DNA of 58,914 nucleotides, taken from the NCBI GenBank assembly GCA_036676475.1, contig JAKFCU010000025.1, positions 1-58,914 on the forward strand, read 5' to 3'. A program made the position numbers and the translations under genes. The notes beneath the pieces are model-generated. The model was not told the DNA's origin. It worked only from the letters and a program-made list of their open reading frames with translations, and did no database searches. Source of the DNA: LC029 sp036676475 (GTDB taxonomy: Bacteria; Bacillota; Bacilli; Aneurinibacillales; RAOX-1). Below are positions 51,818-58,888 of this stretch, in pieces (within the stretch, counting starts at the first letter, position 1; each line of letters starts with the position of its first letter).

Positions 51818-52505
51818 CTAGTGCCCCACTCCTTACTTTCGAACTCTTCCTGTTCACTCTCTTCTCTTTTACCCTTTTCTTTGTTATCTTCGACACACTT
51901 CCTAAAACAGGAACTTCTAACCATTGGCTTACTTCACTCTCTGACTTCATGCTATCATCTAAACTGTCCATGAAAAGAGCGATCCCTATGCTCAATACCA
52001 AGCCGGCAGCAAAGCCAATTTCCACATTATGTGTTGGATTAGCATTAATAGGAGCGGGATCTGCTTTCGCTTCAGATAAAACTTTTGCTTCATAAATTCC
52101 TAGGATGTTCCCAATTTCCTTTATAAAAACTTGAGCTGTTGTGTTCGCTATTTTGGCCGATTGCTCGGGATTGGCGTCTATTACCATAATTTTTACAATC
52201 TGTGATTCATTTTCACTCGAAAACACGATTTGTTGGCTCAATCGATTCACTGACCGGTTTAACGACAGCTGTTGGTTGACCTTATCCAGAACAGTAGAAT
52301 CCTTCACAATAACCCCCATGGTATTAATTAATTCCTGCTGATTAAATGGGAGTAAAATCCTAGTAGATGATTGATATAAATGCGTAGTAGAATGGATGCT
52401 ATATAGACCACTTAATGCTGAGATCACTAGGGTGAACAGAATAATGAATAGGAGTCGTTCTTTGATCGGACGGACAAAATCATGAATCTTTATTTCCTTT
52501 TCCAT
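51810..52505 (-). CDS. Wzz/YveK-type co-polymerase membrane subunit (EpsA)
   Basis: A 231-residue protein with helices near residues 17-37 and ~170-190 (VEIGFAAGLVLSIGIALFMD) around an extracytoplasmic domain. The cytosolic tail is very basic (KITKKRVKEKRVNRKSSK). It controls chain length together with EpsB and starts the ~22 kb operon. The ATG at 52505 follows GTGGAGG at six bases. A SinR-type palindrome covering a TATAAT lies 36 bases upstream. Confidence 0.9.
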   Translation of the reverse strand: MEKEIKIHDFVRPIKERLLFIILFTLVISALSGLYSIHSTTHLYQSSTRILLPFNQQELINTMGVIVKDSTVLDKVNQQLSLNRSVNRLSQQIVFSSENESQIVKIMVIDANPEQSAKIANTTAQVFIKEIGNILGIYEAKVLSEAKADPAPINANPTHNVEIGFAAGLVLSIGIALFMDSLDDSMKSESEVSQWLEVPVLGSVSKITKKRVKEKRVNRKSSKVRSGALDV

Positions 52506-52540
52506 AGCGTCCTCCACAGCTCATTTGTTTTATAATTGAA

Positions 52541-52556
52541 GTTCATTATATAGAAC
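52541..52556 (-). promoter_or_regulatory. eps operon promoter with SinR-type operator
   Basis: On the minus strand GTTCTATATAATGAAC, a palindrome that contains the -10 hexamer TATAAT. This arrangement equals that before the second peptide operon (53204) and the LPNTG gene (18097). Confidence 0.8.
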
Positions 52557-52614
52557 AACAGGGTGTGAAATAACTTTCAATCCATTATGGACCCTAAGTC
52601 CTACTGTTAGTTTA

Positions 52615-52630
52615 GTTCTTTTTAACGAAC
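52615..52630. promoter_or_regulatory. SinR-type operator between eps and sinR
   Basis: GTTCTTTTTAACGAAC palindrome just downstream of the sinR stop codon and upstream of the eps promoter. Confidence 0.7.
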
Positions 52631-52665
52631 ATGTCAATATAGTTATTGTTAAAAACTGGTTAACT

Positions 52666-53001
52666 CTAGCCTTCCTCCTTGTTTCTTTTCCACTTCTGGA
52701 ATCGAACAAAATCCTTGAAATTCCGAAAATCCTCTTTACTCATTCCTTCCTCAATGCCATTTTGGATGAGGATTCTCCATTCTTTGTCCAGCTTTTCTTC
52801 TGAATCATTGTTCCCCAACAGATATTCGATTGTCGTATCCAGCGGACCTGCTACCTTCGTTAGAAACTGAAGGGAAGGGTTATTTTGCAGGTTTCGTTCG
52901 ATGTAGCTCAAATACGATTTGGATACTTCGGCTAGGCTAGCCAGTTCTGTGATCGAATAACCTTTCCTTTCCCGTAGTTTTTTAATCCGCTGTCCAATCA
53001 T
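52666..53001 (-). CDS. SinR-type transcriptional repressor
   Basis: A 111-residue protein closely like Bacillus SinR in length and layout. The XRE helix-turn-helix covers residues 1-65 (MIGQRIKKLRERKGYSITEL, EVSKSYLSYIERNLQNNPSL, QFLTKVAGPLDTTIEYLL). The Sin dimerisation helices follow at ~75-105 (DKEWRILIQNGIEEGMSKED, FRNFKDFVRFQKWK). In Bacillus it represses matrix operons at GTTCTYT sites and is neutralised by SinI. Its gene stands directly before the eps operon, in the same direction, among several matching palindromes, so it probably regulates eps and itself. The matching anti-repressor is at 17863. Confidence 0.93.
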   Translation of the reverse strand: MIGQRIKKLRERKGYSITELASLAEVSKSYLSYIERNLQNNPSLQFLTKVAGPLDTTIEYLLGNNDSEEKLDKEWRILIQNGIEEGMSKEDFRNFKDFVRFQKWKRNKEEG

Positions 53002-53119
53002 CGCGTCACCTTCAATTTCGTTAGTATGATTTACTTCAAACCTTCTATTTTCAATATTTAGTTATCATCATTTATTCCATCTACACTGAGCCATAAGTGA
53101 CAACTCTTGTATTATTTTA

Positions 53120-53135
53120 GTTCTTTATTAAGAAC
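53120..53135. promoter_or_regulatory. SinR-type operator upstream of sinR
   Basis: GTTCTTTATTAAGAAC palindrome in the divergent region between sinR and the second peptide operon. It suggests autoregulation or joint control. Confidence 0.75.
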
Positions 53136-53186
53136 ATGTCAATACAATATTTCCCTTTTCGGCTCTTCCTAAATGAAAGGAAAATC

Positions 53187-53219
53187 TTTACTTTTTAAGT
53201 ATTGTTCATTATAATGAAC
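53187..53219 (+). promoter_or_regulatory. Promoter and SinR-type operator of the second peptide operon
   Basis: TTTACT (53187-53192), 17 bases, then TATAAT (53210-53215). The latter lies inside the palindrome GTTCATTATAATGAAC (53204-53219). Confidence 0.75.
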
Positions 53220-53276
53220 AATTGAATGAGCCTTTATTTCATCCCCCATGATTCATATAGATAGGAGGATTTATCC

Positions 53277-54389
53277 TTGATTCAGCCGTTCATTTCAGCC
53301 TTATACCATTCAAAGATTCCCCTGCCAAAGGACACAGAGCATTATAAACGCGTTTTGGAGGACATTGAGCATTTCTCGATTTGCCCACAAGTTCTTTCCT
53401 TATTAAAACAAAGCGGCGAGTTTCCAAACACTCCACCATTTTTCCAAGATGCCTTGAAGCAGCAATACCATAAGGCCATGTACCAAAATGTCCTGATTAA
53501 GAAAAAGATGGAGCAAGTACTTGCCAAATTTGAAGTAGCAGGGATTCCAGTCATTCCGCTCAAAGGGGTCTATTTTGCTGAAAAATACTTTGGTCACATC
53601 GGTGCCAGATGGACGTCCGATATTGATTTATTAATTAAGCGAACGGATTTGGAGTTAGCCATCAAATGCATCCGTTCACTAGGATTTATAGTAGATGAGG
53701 AGTTTATCCCTTCCCATTTCCATTGTAGTTTCAGTAAACCGATCCCGCATTCTCCCATTCCGCTGACAGTCGAGTTGCATTGGGACCTCCTTAAGCAGGA
53801 TACCTCGCAATTAAACATAGCGGAATTCTGGAATGAGGCGAAGCCGATAGAACCATACAAGGTTGTCATGGAATTATCGGACTACCATACCTTCTATATG
53901 ATATGCCTGCATGGTTGGAGACACCACTTGAATTCCTTGAAACACTTCCTGGATATTCTGCAAATGGTCCAGGTTCTAGGCCCTCAGCTGGATTATGAAC
54001 GATTGTTCAAGGATGCCTTCACACATAAAACCTTGAATCGGATCCACAAGACCTTAGCTATTGTTTATCGCCAATTCCCTGAACTTTGCCCTGCCGGGTG
54101 TTTTTCACTTCACATGAGGAATGCCCATTGGTGGGAATATGAGGCCATTCGAATCGCCAATTATAAGACGTACCGGCAATATGTCAATTTATTTTATTTC
54201 GAGTTTCTAGATTATGATACGTTTAACGCTCGTTGTCAGGCCCTATTCAAATGGCTGCTGCCCTCAAAGGATGAAATCGCTTATGAATTGGGGTCATTGG
54301 GAGAGAAAATTCCTATGCCCATTTTACGATTATATCAATATAGATTTTCTCTTTTGTGGAAAGCGATCATTAGAAAGCTACTGGCGTAG
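53277..54389 (+). CDS. Nucleotidyltransferase-fold protein of the second peptide operon
   Basis: A 370-residue member of the same uncharacterised nucleotidyltransferase family (PF14907-like) as the lasso-operon protein at 22092. Active-site segments are PLKGVYFAEKYFGHIGARW, SDIDLLIKRTDLELA with the Asp pair, and LTVELHWDLL. The TTG start follows AGGAGG. The last codons (IIRKLLA*) and stop are supplied by a ~50-bp repeat, so the original C-terminus may have been longer. It is the first gene of the operon. The target may be the 57-aa peptide or its phosphate, by inference. Confidence 0.85.
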   Translation: MIQPFISALYHSKIPLPKDTEHYKRVLEDIEHFSICPQVLSLLKQSGEFPNTPPFFQDALKQQYHKAMYQNVLIKKKMEQVLAKFEVAGIPVIPLKGVYFAEKYFGHIGARWTSDIDLLIKRTDLELAIKCIRSLGFIVDEEFIPSHFHCSFSKPIPHSPIPLTVELHWDLLKQDTSQLNIAEFWNEAKPIEPYKVVMELSDYHTFYMICLHGWRHHLNSLKHFLDILQMVQVLGPQLDYERLFKDAFTHKTLNRIHKTLAIVYRQFPELCPAGCFSLHMRNAHWWEYEAIRIANYKTYRQYVNLFYFEFLDYDTFNARCQALFKWLLPSKDEIAYELGSLGEKIPMPILRLYQYRFSLLWKAIIRKLLA

Positions 54390-54469
54390 CCTTATGCGTA
54401 TAATACTTGACCGATAAGTATAAGAAAGCTACTGGCGTAGCCCTATGCGTATAATACTTTCCGATAAGT
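54371..54469 (+). repeat. ~50-bp dispersed repeat, two tandem units, overlapping a gene end
   Basis: Two units (first opening TAGAAAGCTACTGGCGTAG, second TAAGAAAGCTACTGGCGTAG), ending GATAAGTG. The first provides the stop codon of the nucleotidyltransferase gene. Confidence 0.9.
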
Positions 54470-54522
54470 GTCAGAAAAAAATCTCTTTTAAAATCAAGAA
54501 AAGCATAGTAATATATCATTGT

Positions 54523-54538
54523 GTTCCTTATCGAGAAC
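54523..54538. promoter_or_regulatory. Weak SinR-type site before the kinase gene
   Basis: GTTCCTTATCGAGAAC, one mismatch from the half-site pattern on the left, 33 bases before the kinase ATG. It could control an internal promoter. Confidence 0.5.
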
Positions 54539-54571
54539 GATATTGTTCATTGAAACGGATGGAGATGACCT

Positions 54572-55360
54572 ATGAAAATCTTACCTTTAAAAATTGGCGA
54601 ACATGTCCTGCATATTCAAAGCGAATATGAGCATTTGTTAGACAAAATAAAAAGAGATTATTTTGCCTTTATTCTGCCTATAGGCCTAGTCAAACCCGAT
54701 ATCCAGGTTATCATTCAACCTGGCCCTGGTGTTCCCACTACAGACTTTCATGTGGACATTACGACCACAGCAGAAACCATTATCTATCAACGCTCAGACT
54801 ACAGATTAGAAGTGACCCCAGATTACAACTGCGCCCGGATTTCCGTTCTCAATGAAGTAGCACTCAAGCATGCTCTAACCAATCTATATAGTGCCTTCAT
54901 TGTTTACCGCGGTTGGGGACTCTTAATTCATTCCTCTTGTATTGCGCATTCAGGCAAGGCCTACTTATTTGCCGGACAATCGGGAGCAGGCAAATCGACG
55001 GTGGCTAAGCTTTCCACGCCCCGCCCTGTTTTGTCCGATGAAGCCTCGATTATAAAGATTCATTCTGACAAAGTGGAAGTTTTCCCGTCCCCCTTTAACA
55101 GTGAGTTAAAAACAAGCTATCCTGATAAATCATGCCAACTATCGGGTATCTACCTGCTTAATCAGTCACTAGATATAAAAACGGAACCATTGAAAAAGGC
55201 AGATGCCATTCTAAGTATCCTGGATAAGATTTTCTTCTGGTCCCATGACCGAATCGAAACCATAAAGGCCATTAAACTCTGCAGACAATTTGTAGACCAG
55301 GTTCCTGCTTATCACCTATATTTTCAAAAAAATAATCACTTTTGGGAGTTGATTTCATGA
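54572..55360 (+). CDS. HPr-kinase-like peptide kinase of the second peptide operon
   Basis: A 262-residue protein laid out like the lasso kinase at 24109: a family-specific N-terminal half, then HSSCIAHSGKAYLFAGQSGA with Walker A GQSGAGKST and PVLSDEASIIKIHSDKV. It should phosphorylate a Ser or Thr of the peptide substrate. GGAG stands before the ATG, and the stop overlaps the next start as ATGA. It is shorter than the lasso kinase by about 40 residues. Substrate not shown by sequence; the Ser/Thr residues of the 57-aa peptide are candidates. Confidence 0.85.
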   Translation: MKILPLKIGEHVLHIQSEYEHLLDKIKRDYFAFILPIGLVKPDIQVIIQPGPGVPTTDFHVDITTTAETIIYQRSDYRLEVTPDYNCARISVLNEVALKHALTNLYSAFIVYRGWGLLIHSSCIAHSGKAYLFAGQSGAGKSTVAKLSTPRPVLSDEASIIKIHSDKVEVFPSPFNSELKTSYPDKSCQLSGIYLLNQSLDIKTEPLKKADAILSILDKIFFWSHDRIETIKAIKLCRQFVDQVPAYHLYFQKNNHFWELIS

Positions 55361-55629
55361 GTATTTTATACAAATGTTCAGACCATATTGAAATCATGGA
55401 AATGGATCATGAATGGATTGTGCTGGATACCGAAGGGTTCACCATAACGAAAATCAATTCGATGGGGGCTTCTATTTTGAACAATATAAAAGAGCAAAAA
55501 AATATAGAAGAGATCGTTGAATGGATTCATTTGAAATTTGATGTCGAACTTGAAGTAGCGCAGAACGATACATATGCGTTTCTAGGAGAACTGATAAAAA
55601 TAGGTTTAATTACTCATGCACGAACATAA
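55357..55629 (+). CDS. PqqD-like RRE protein of the second peptide operon
   Basis: A 90-residue winged-helix protein with CSDHIEIMEMDHEWIVLDTE, TITKINSMGASILNNIKEQK and a C-terminal helix QNDTYAFLGELIKIGLI. It is the RiPP recognition element expected to bind the leader with YxxPxV. ATG at 55357 after GGGAG. It overlaps the kinase gene by four bases and the peptidase gene by 14. Confidence 0.87.
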   Translation: MSILYKCSDHIEIMEMDHEWIVLDTEGFTITKINSMGASILNNIKEQKNIEEIVEWIHLKFDVELEVAQNDTYAFLGELIKIGLITHART

Positions 55630-56101
55630 CTTTCCTGTTGCCGGCATTCAATACGTGATTGATAAAAAAGGATGGATCGAGGTTCCTGCCTCTGGGGTAA
55701 GTATGTATCCGTTGATCCAAGCAGGGGATATTTGTCGATTTATCCCCTTAAACCCTGATCAGATTGCGAAAGGGGATATCATTTTGTTTCTATCCAACGA
55801 TGGGCGTTTGGTAGGACATCGGTATCACCGCAGTTTTATTAAGGAGCGAACCCTTCATCATACGTTTAAGGGAGACACTAACTTTCAGTATGACTCCCCT
55901 GTTTTTACAAGCCAATTAATCGGCAGATTGGTTCGCATAAATAAAAGGGCATGGTACCTCGATCCCGATGGGCTGCTAGCGAAATCATGGGGCAGATTGA
56001 TATTCGCTTTCCCTCCCTTGCCTCGATTCTGTAAAAGATGGCTTTCTTGGAAAAATAGATTTAGTGCCTCAAGCAAGGAGCATCGCCATGCATCGAATTA
56101 A
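55616..56101 (+). CDS. SipW-like S24/S26 signal peptidase-fold protein
   Basis: A 161-residue protein with the S26B pattern: catalytic Ser in ASGVSMYPLIQAGDIC, His in VGHRYHRSF (Ser-His type, as in SipW and eukaryotic signal peptidase), then TFKGDTNFQYDSPVF. No N-terminal membrane helix is present; a C-terminal amphipathic stretch (LIFAFPPLPRFCKRWLSW) may attach it to the membrane. It replaces the B2 protease found in lasso operons and may remove the leader of the 57-aa peptide. The start overlaps the PqqD gene and its end overlaps the exporter gene. Confidence 0.85.
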   Translation: MHEHNFPVAGIQYVIDKKGWIEVPASGVSMYPLIQAGDICRFIPLNPDQIAKGDIILFLSNDGRLVGHRYHRSFIKERTLHHTFKGDTNFQYDSPVFTSQLIGRLVRINKRAWYLDPDGLLAKSWGRLIFAFPPLPRFCKRWLSWKNRFSASSKEHRHASN

Positions 56102-57890
56102 GCCACTACTCCAGTTTTCGATACGGGATTATGTCAACAAAAATGTAAGAATCCCGCTGAAAAGAATACTGCCCTATGTTCTACCTTATTGGAAAGTTTA
56201 CGCGATCTTGTTTTTATTTTTATTCATTAATCTCTTTACCACCTTTTTGATGGCTTGGTTTCTTCAACATATCACGGATGCTGCGATCAATAAGGATTTT
56301 CTGCTCCTGAAGAAGCTCTTTATTTTAGGTTTTTTTATCTTAATCTTTGTAAGTGTGATGTCGTTTTTAAACAGTTACGTGGAATCGGCGGCCATCCATA
56401 AGGTAAGGCGTGATTTAAAAATTGCCCTGTTTGATAAAATGCTTCGCATGCGTCCCGGGCAATTTATGGCTTACCATTCCGGTGAGCTGCTTTCCCGGAT
56501 GACCAACGATATTAATGGTGCAGCTGGCCTCATTGGAAGCAATCTGCTCCATTTAATCCGTCTTCCCCTTTCTTTTATAGCCGTCTTTTTCTATTTAGCA
56601 TCAATGAACTGGAAATTATCAATGATTACCTTAGCTGTGGCTCCTCTTGTTCTGGCTTCCGGTTTATGCTTTGGTGTTTTAACGAGAAATAATAGTAGGC
56701 TCTATCAAGAAAACTTATCTAAGATCAACAGCTTTTTAAATGATGTATCGGCAGGCTATAGTGTCATTCGTACGTTCTCATTAGAGCGTATCATGTTTAA
56801 AAAATACAAGGAATACAACGAGGAACAGCTTGCCCTGGAACTGAAAGAAGCAAAACTATCCGGAGGGATGGGGGCAGGATCGTCTACGGCCGGCCTCATT
56901 GCCTATTTTCTCAATTTGGGAATAGGAACTTATTTGGTCGCAAGCGGATCGTTATCCATTGGGTCTCTATTAGCTTTTGTTAGTTTAATCGGTTATTTGG
57001 TTTATCCTTTTACCGGGTTAGCCAGCAGCTGGATTAGCTTCCAGCGTTCTGTTGCTGCCTTTGAAAGGGCTTGGGAGATTCTCGGCAGTTCATCTGAATA
57101 TAAAAACATGCCGGAGTCCACCCGGTCTCCTTTGTCTTCTCTATCCGTCGAATTGAGAAATGTCTCTTTTAGCTATGACGGGCAAACCGATGTCATCCAA
57201 AATCTAAGCTTAACGATCCCTGCCGGAAAAGTCATAGCCATTGTCGGACCCAGCGGCGCTGGAAAAAGTACTTTGCTCAAGCTGCTCCTGGGCTTTTATA
57301 AACCAGCCAAAGGGGAGATTCTTTTCAATCATCAGCCCATGCAGCAGTACTCCCCTTCCATTCTAAGAAGTTTCATGGCCTATGTTCCACAAGAATCCTA
57401 TTTGTTTGATGGAACCATTAGGCAAAATCTTCAGCATGGCTATCCCGATTCAAGCGAAATGGAATGGATGAAAGCTTCCAAAGAAGCCAATATTCACGAT
57501 TTCATTCAATCCCTGCCAGAAAAATATGAATCTCCCATCGGCGAACGAGGGGTACGGCTCTCTGGCGGCCAGAAACAGCGCATTTCGATTGCCCGTGCTA
57601 TTTTGAAGAATGCCCCCTTACTCCTGCTTGATGAAGCTACTTCATCGCTTGATAATGAAAATGAGTTTGCCGTTCAAGAATCACTCGACAGGCTGATGAA
57701 AAATCGAACGACGGTTGTTATTGCCCATCGTTTATCTACGATTCAAAATGCCGATTGGATCGTCGTGATGGATAAAGGCAAGGTGGTAGCCCAAGGGAAG
57801 CATCCTATGCTTTTGCAGCAGGATAATCCTTATTCGAGGATGTATCGCCTGCAATTTCGGTATCGATGTAAAAAAGAGAAGCCCTGTTGA
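56088..57890 (+). CDS. ABC exporter of the second peptide operon
   Basis: A 600-residue half-transporter with six membrane helices in residues ~35-330, then an ATPase domain with Walker A GPSGAGKST, signature LSGGQKQRI, Walker B LLLLDEATSSLD and the switch His in AHRLSTIQN. No C39 peptidase domain. The ATG at 56088 follows AAGGAG at seven bases. It is the last gene of the operon, and its stop codon lies within a strong two-way terminator facing the 57-aa peptide gene. It should export the modified peptide, and perhaps the LPNTG protein with the same leader. Confidence 0.92.
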   Translation: MHRIKPLLQFSIRDYVNKNVRIPLKRILPYVLPYWKVYAILFLFLFINLFTTFLMAWFLQHITDAAINKDFLLLKKLFILGFFILIFVSVMSFLNSYVESAAIHKVRRDLKIALFDKMLRMRPGQFMAYHSGELLSRMTNDINGAAGLIGSNLLHLIRLPLSFIAVFFYLASMNWKLSMITLAVAPLVLASGLCFGVLTRNNSRLYQENLSKINSFLNDVSAGYSVIRTFSLERIMFKKYKEYNEEQLALELKEAKLSGGMGAGSSTAGLIAYFLNLGIGTYLVASGSLSIGSLLAFVSLIGYLVYPFTGLASSWISFQRSVAAFERAWEILGSSSEYKNMPESTRSPLSSLSVELRNVSFSYDGQTDVIQNLSLTIPAGKVIAIVGPSGAGKSTLLKLLLGFYKPAKGEILFNHQPMQQYSPSILRSFMAYVPQESYLFDGTIRQNLQHGYPDSSEMEWMKASKEANIHDFIQSLPEKYESPIGERGVRLSGGQKQRISIARAILKNAPLLLLDEATSSLDNENEFAVQESLDRLMKNRTTVVIAHRLSTIQNADWIVVMDKGKVVAQGKHPMLLQQDNPYSRMYRLQFRYRCKKEKPC

Positions 57891-57913
57891 GCAGTCAACA
57901 GGGCTTCTCTTTT
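57872..57913. terminator. Bidirectional terminator between exporter and peptide genes
   Basis: A 19-pair perfect stem, AAAAGAGAAGCCCTGTTGA with TCAACAGGGCTTCTCTTTT, and loop GCAG. Confidence 0.95.
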
Positions 57914-57940
57914 AGAAACAGTACGATTCCACTCCCCTTA

Positions 57941-58114
57941 TCACCCGCCATTGTCATGACGAGGACCTGTATAGGGATCATTCGGGTAATTGATCCCATC
58001 ATTCCCTGTGCCAGGATGCTCTAAATTACCCTGCCCTTTATTCCAGGATTGAGCAGTTTCAAATTGAAAGGGGAAAACGCTTAAGACCATGGGTGCAGAA
58101 TAAACTTTTCTCAT
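57941..58114 (-). CDS. Putative RiPP precursor peptide of the second operon
   Basis: A 57-residue peptide, just under common ORF cut-offs, convergent to the exporter gene. The leader-like part is KVYSAPMVLSVFPFQFETA, with YxxP as in RRE-bound leaders. The presumed core begins SWNKGQGN, continues EHPGTGNDGINYPNDPYTGP and ends RHDNGG: rich in Gly, Asn, Pro, Asp and His, no Cys. No Asp/Glu stands at core position 7-9, so it is not a lasso precursor. AAAAGGG lies ten bases before the ATG, and a SinR-like site lies 53 bases upstream. The N-terminal pattern recurs in the LPNTG protein at 18167. Modification by the facing operon is inference. Confidence 0.8.
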   Translation of the reverse strand: MRKVYSAPMVLSVFPFQFETAQSWNKGQGNLEHPGTGNDGINYPNDPYTGPRHDNGG

Positions 58115-58166
58115 GAATGATCAGCCCTTTTCATATATAGTTACCCATTTCCATTATATACCAATC

Positions 58167-58182
58167 GTTCTTTATTGGAAAC
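58167..58182 (-). promoter_or_regulatory. Imperfect SinR-type site before the precursor peptide gene
   Basis: GTTCTTTATTGGAAAC, a good left half-site and a degenerate right one, 53 bases upstream of the peptide ATG. Confidence 0.5.
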
Positions 58183-58268
58183 AGGTAATGTTCGTGGGAG
58201 TTCATCTTTTTATTCAAAAATATTCGTTGGTACCCTCGAAGACTGTATAAACTTGATGAAAACTATTA

Positions 58269-58324
58269 ATTCTTTTTAGCGAACAATCGCGTTATAATCT
58301 TTATTAAGAACATATTGTTCTTAA
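58269..58324 (+). promoter_or_regulatory. Promoter flanked by two SinR-type sites
   Basis: ATTCTTTTTAGCGAAC (58269-58284), then TATAAT (58293-58298), then TTAAGAACATATTGTTCTTAA (58304-58324, 21 bases, both half-sites perfect in back-to-back order). It drives the small gene at 58348. Confidence 0.7.
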
Positions 58325-58347
58325 TAAAGATTAAGAGAGGGATTCCA

Positions 58348-58530
58348 TTGCTGCATTTTAGCGAAGCCTATAAGAAAAAAACAATCGACCAATTGCTTGA
58401 TCTCTATAACCGCTATATGGATCTGTATCATCTCTTAGACGATATTCACTTCAAGCAAGAAGCTGATCAGATTATGGTTTTATTACACAAACATTTCTCT
58501 AGTAGACCAAAGAAGGAAGAAACTATATAG
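58348..58530 (+). CDS. Small helical protein under a SinR-type promoter
   Basis: A 60-residue protein starting MLHFSEAYKKKTIDQLLDLY and continuing DDIHFKQEADQIMVLLHKHF, helical and charged, cytosolic. I chose the TTG at 58348 because GAGAGGG lies six bases upstream; the ATG at 58315 falls inside the operator. Not recognised. Its operators suggest a biofilm- or sporulation-phase role. Confidence 0.65.
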   Translation: MLHFSEAYKKKTIDQLLDLYNRYMDLYHLLDDIHFKQEADQIMVLLHKHFSSRPKKEETI

Positions 58531-58746
58531 TGCCTGTCTATGATCCTTTTACTTCTAAGCTTAAGTGTGAATGCCACATCTATGGGCAACTCTTCCCTAC
58601 ATATGCTGCCATTATGTGCGATCATAAATCTGTCACTTTTAAAACTCGATTTTTTTGTCAAAGCTATATAATAATTGACCAAAAAGTGGTAATATATAAT
58701 TAATATATTTTCTAAATATTCACGTAACAAAGGAGGGTGTTCTCAG

Positions 58747-58884
58747 ATGAAACTATGGAAAGTGGAACAAATGAGGCTTTATGATTTCGAAAGAGGATAT
58801 TGCTCTATTCTTACGACCTATAAAATTTGGGGTTATACGATTTATAAGAGAACGATCAAATGGAGTTTAAAAAGTGTGGTGTAA
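58747..58884 (+). CDS. Small basic protein of unknown function
   Basis: A 45-residue protein starting MKLWKVEQMRLYDFERGYCS and ending in aromatic and Lys-rich sequence (WGYTIYKRTIKWSLKSVV). AAAGGAGGGTG stands seven bases before the ATG, one of the strongest binding sites in the window. A ~50-bp repeat starts five bases after the stop. Basic, single Cys, no signal peptide. Family not recognised. Confidence 0.7.
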   Translation: MKLWKVEQMRLYDFERGYCSILTTYKIWGYTIYKRTIKWSLKSVV

Positions 58885-58888
58885 TGGA

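Noticed and set aside
53594..53869. Minus-strand frame within the nucleotidyltransferase gene
   Set aside because: Shadow of the coding strand; no homology pattern recognised.
57941..58114. The 57-aa peptide as a lasso precursor
   Set aside because: No Asp or Glu lies at core position 7-9 for either likely cut site, and the facing operon lacks cyclase and B2 genes.
58315..58347. ATG start at 58315 for the small gene
   Set aside because: It lies inside the operator palindrome without a binding site, while the TTG at 58348 has GAGAGGG at six bases.
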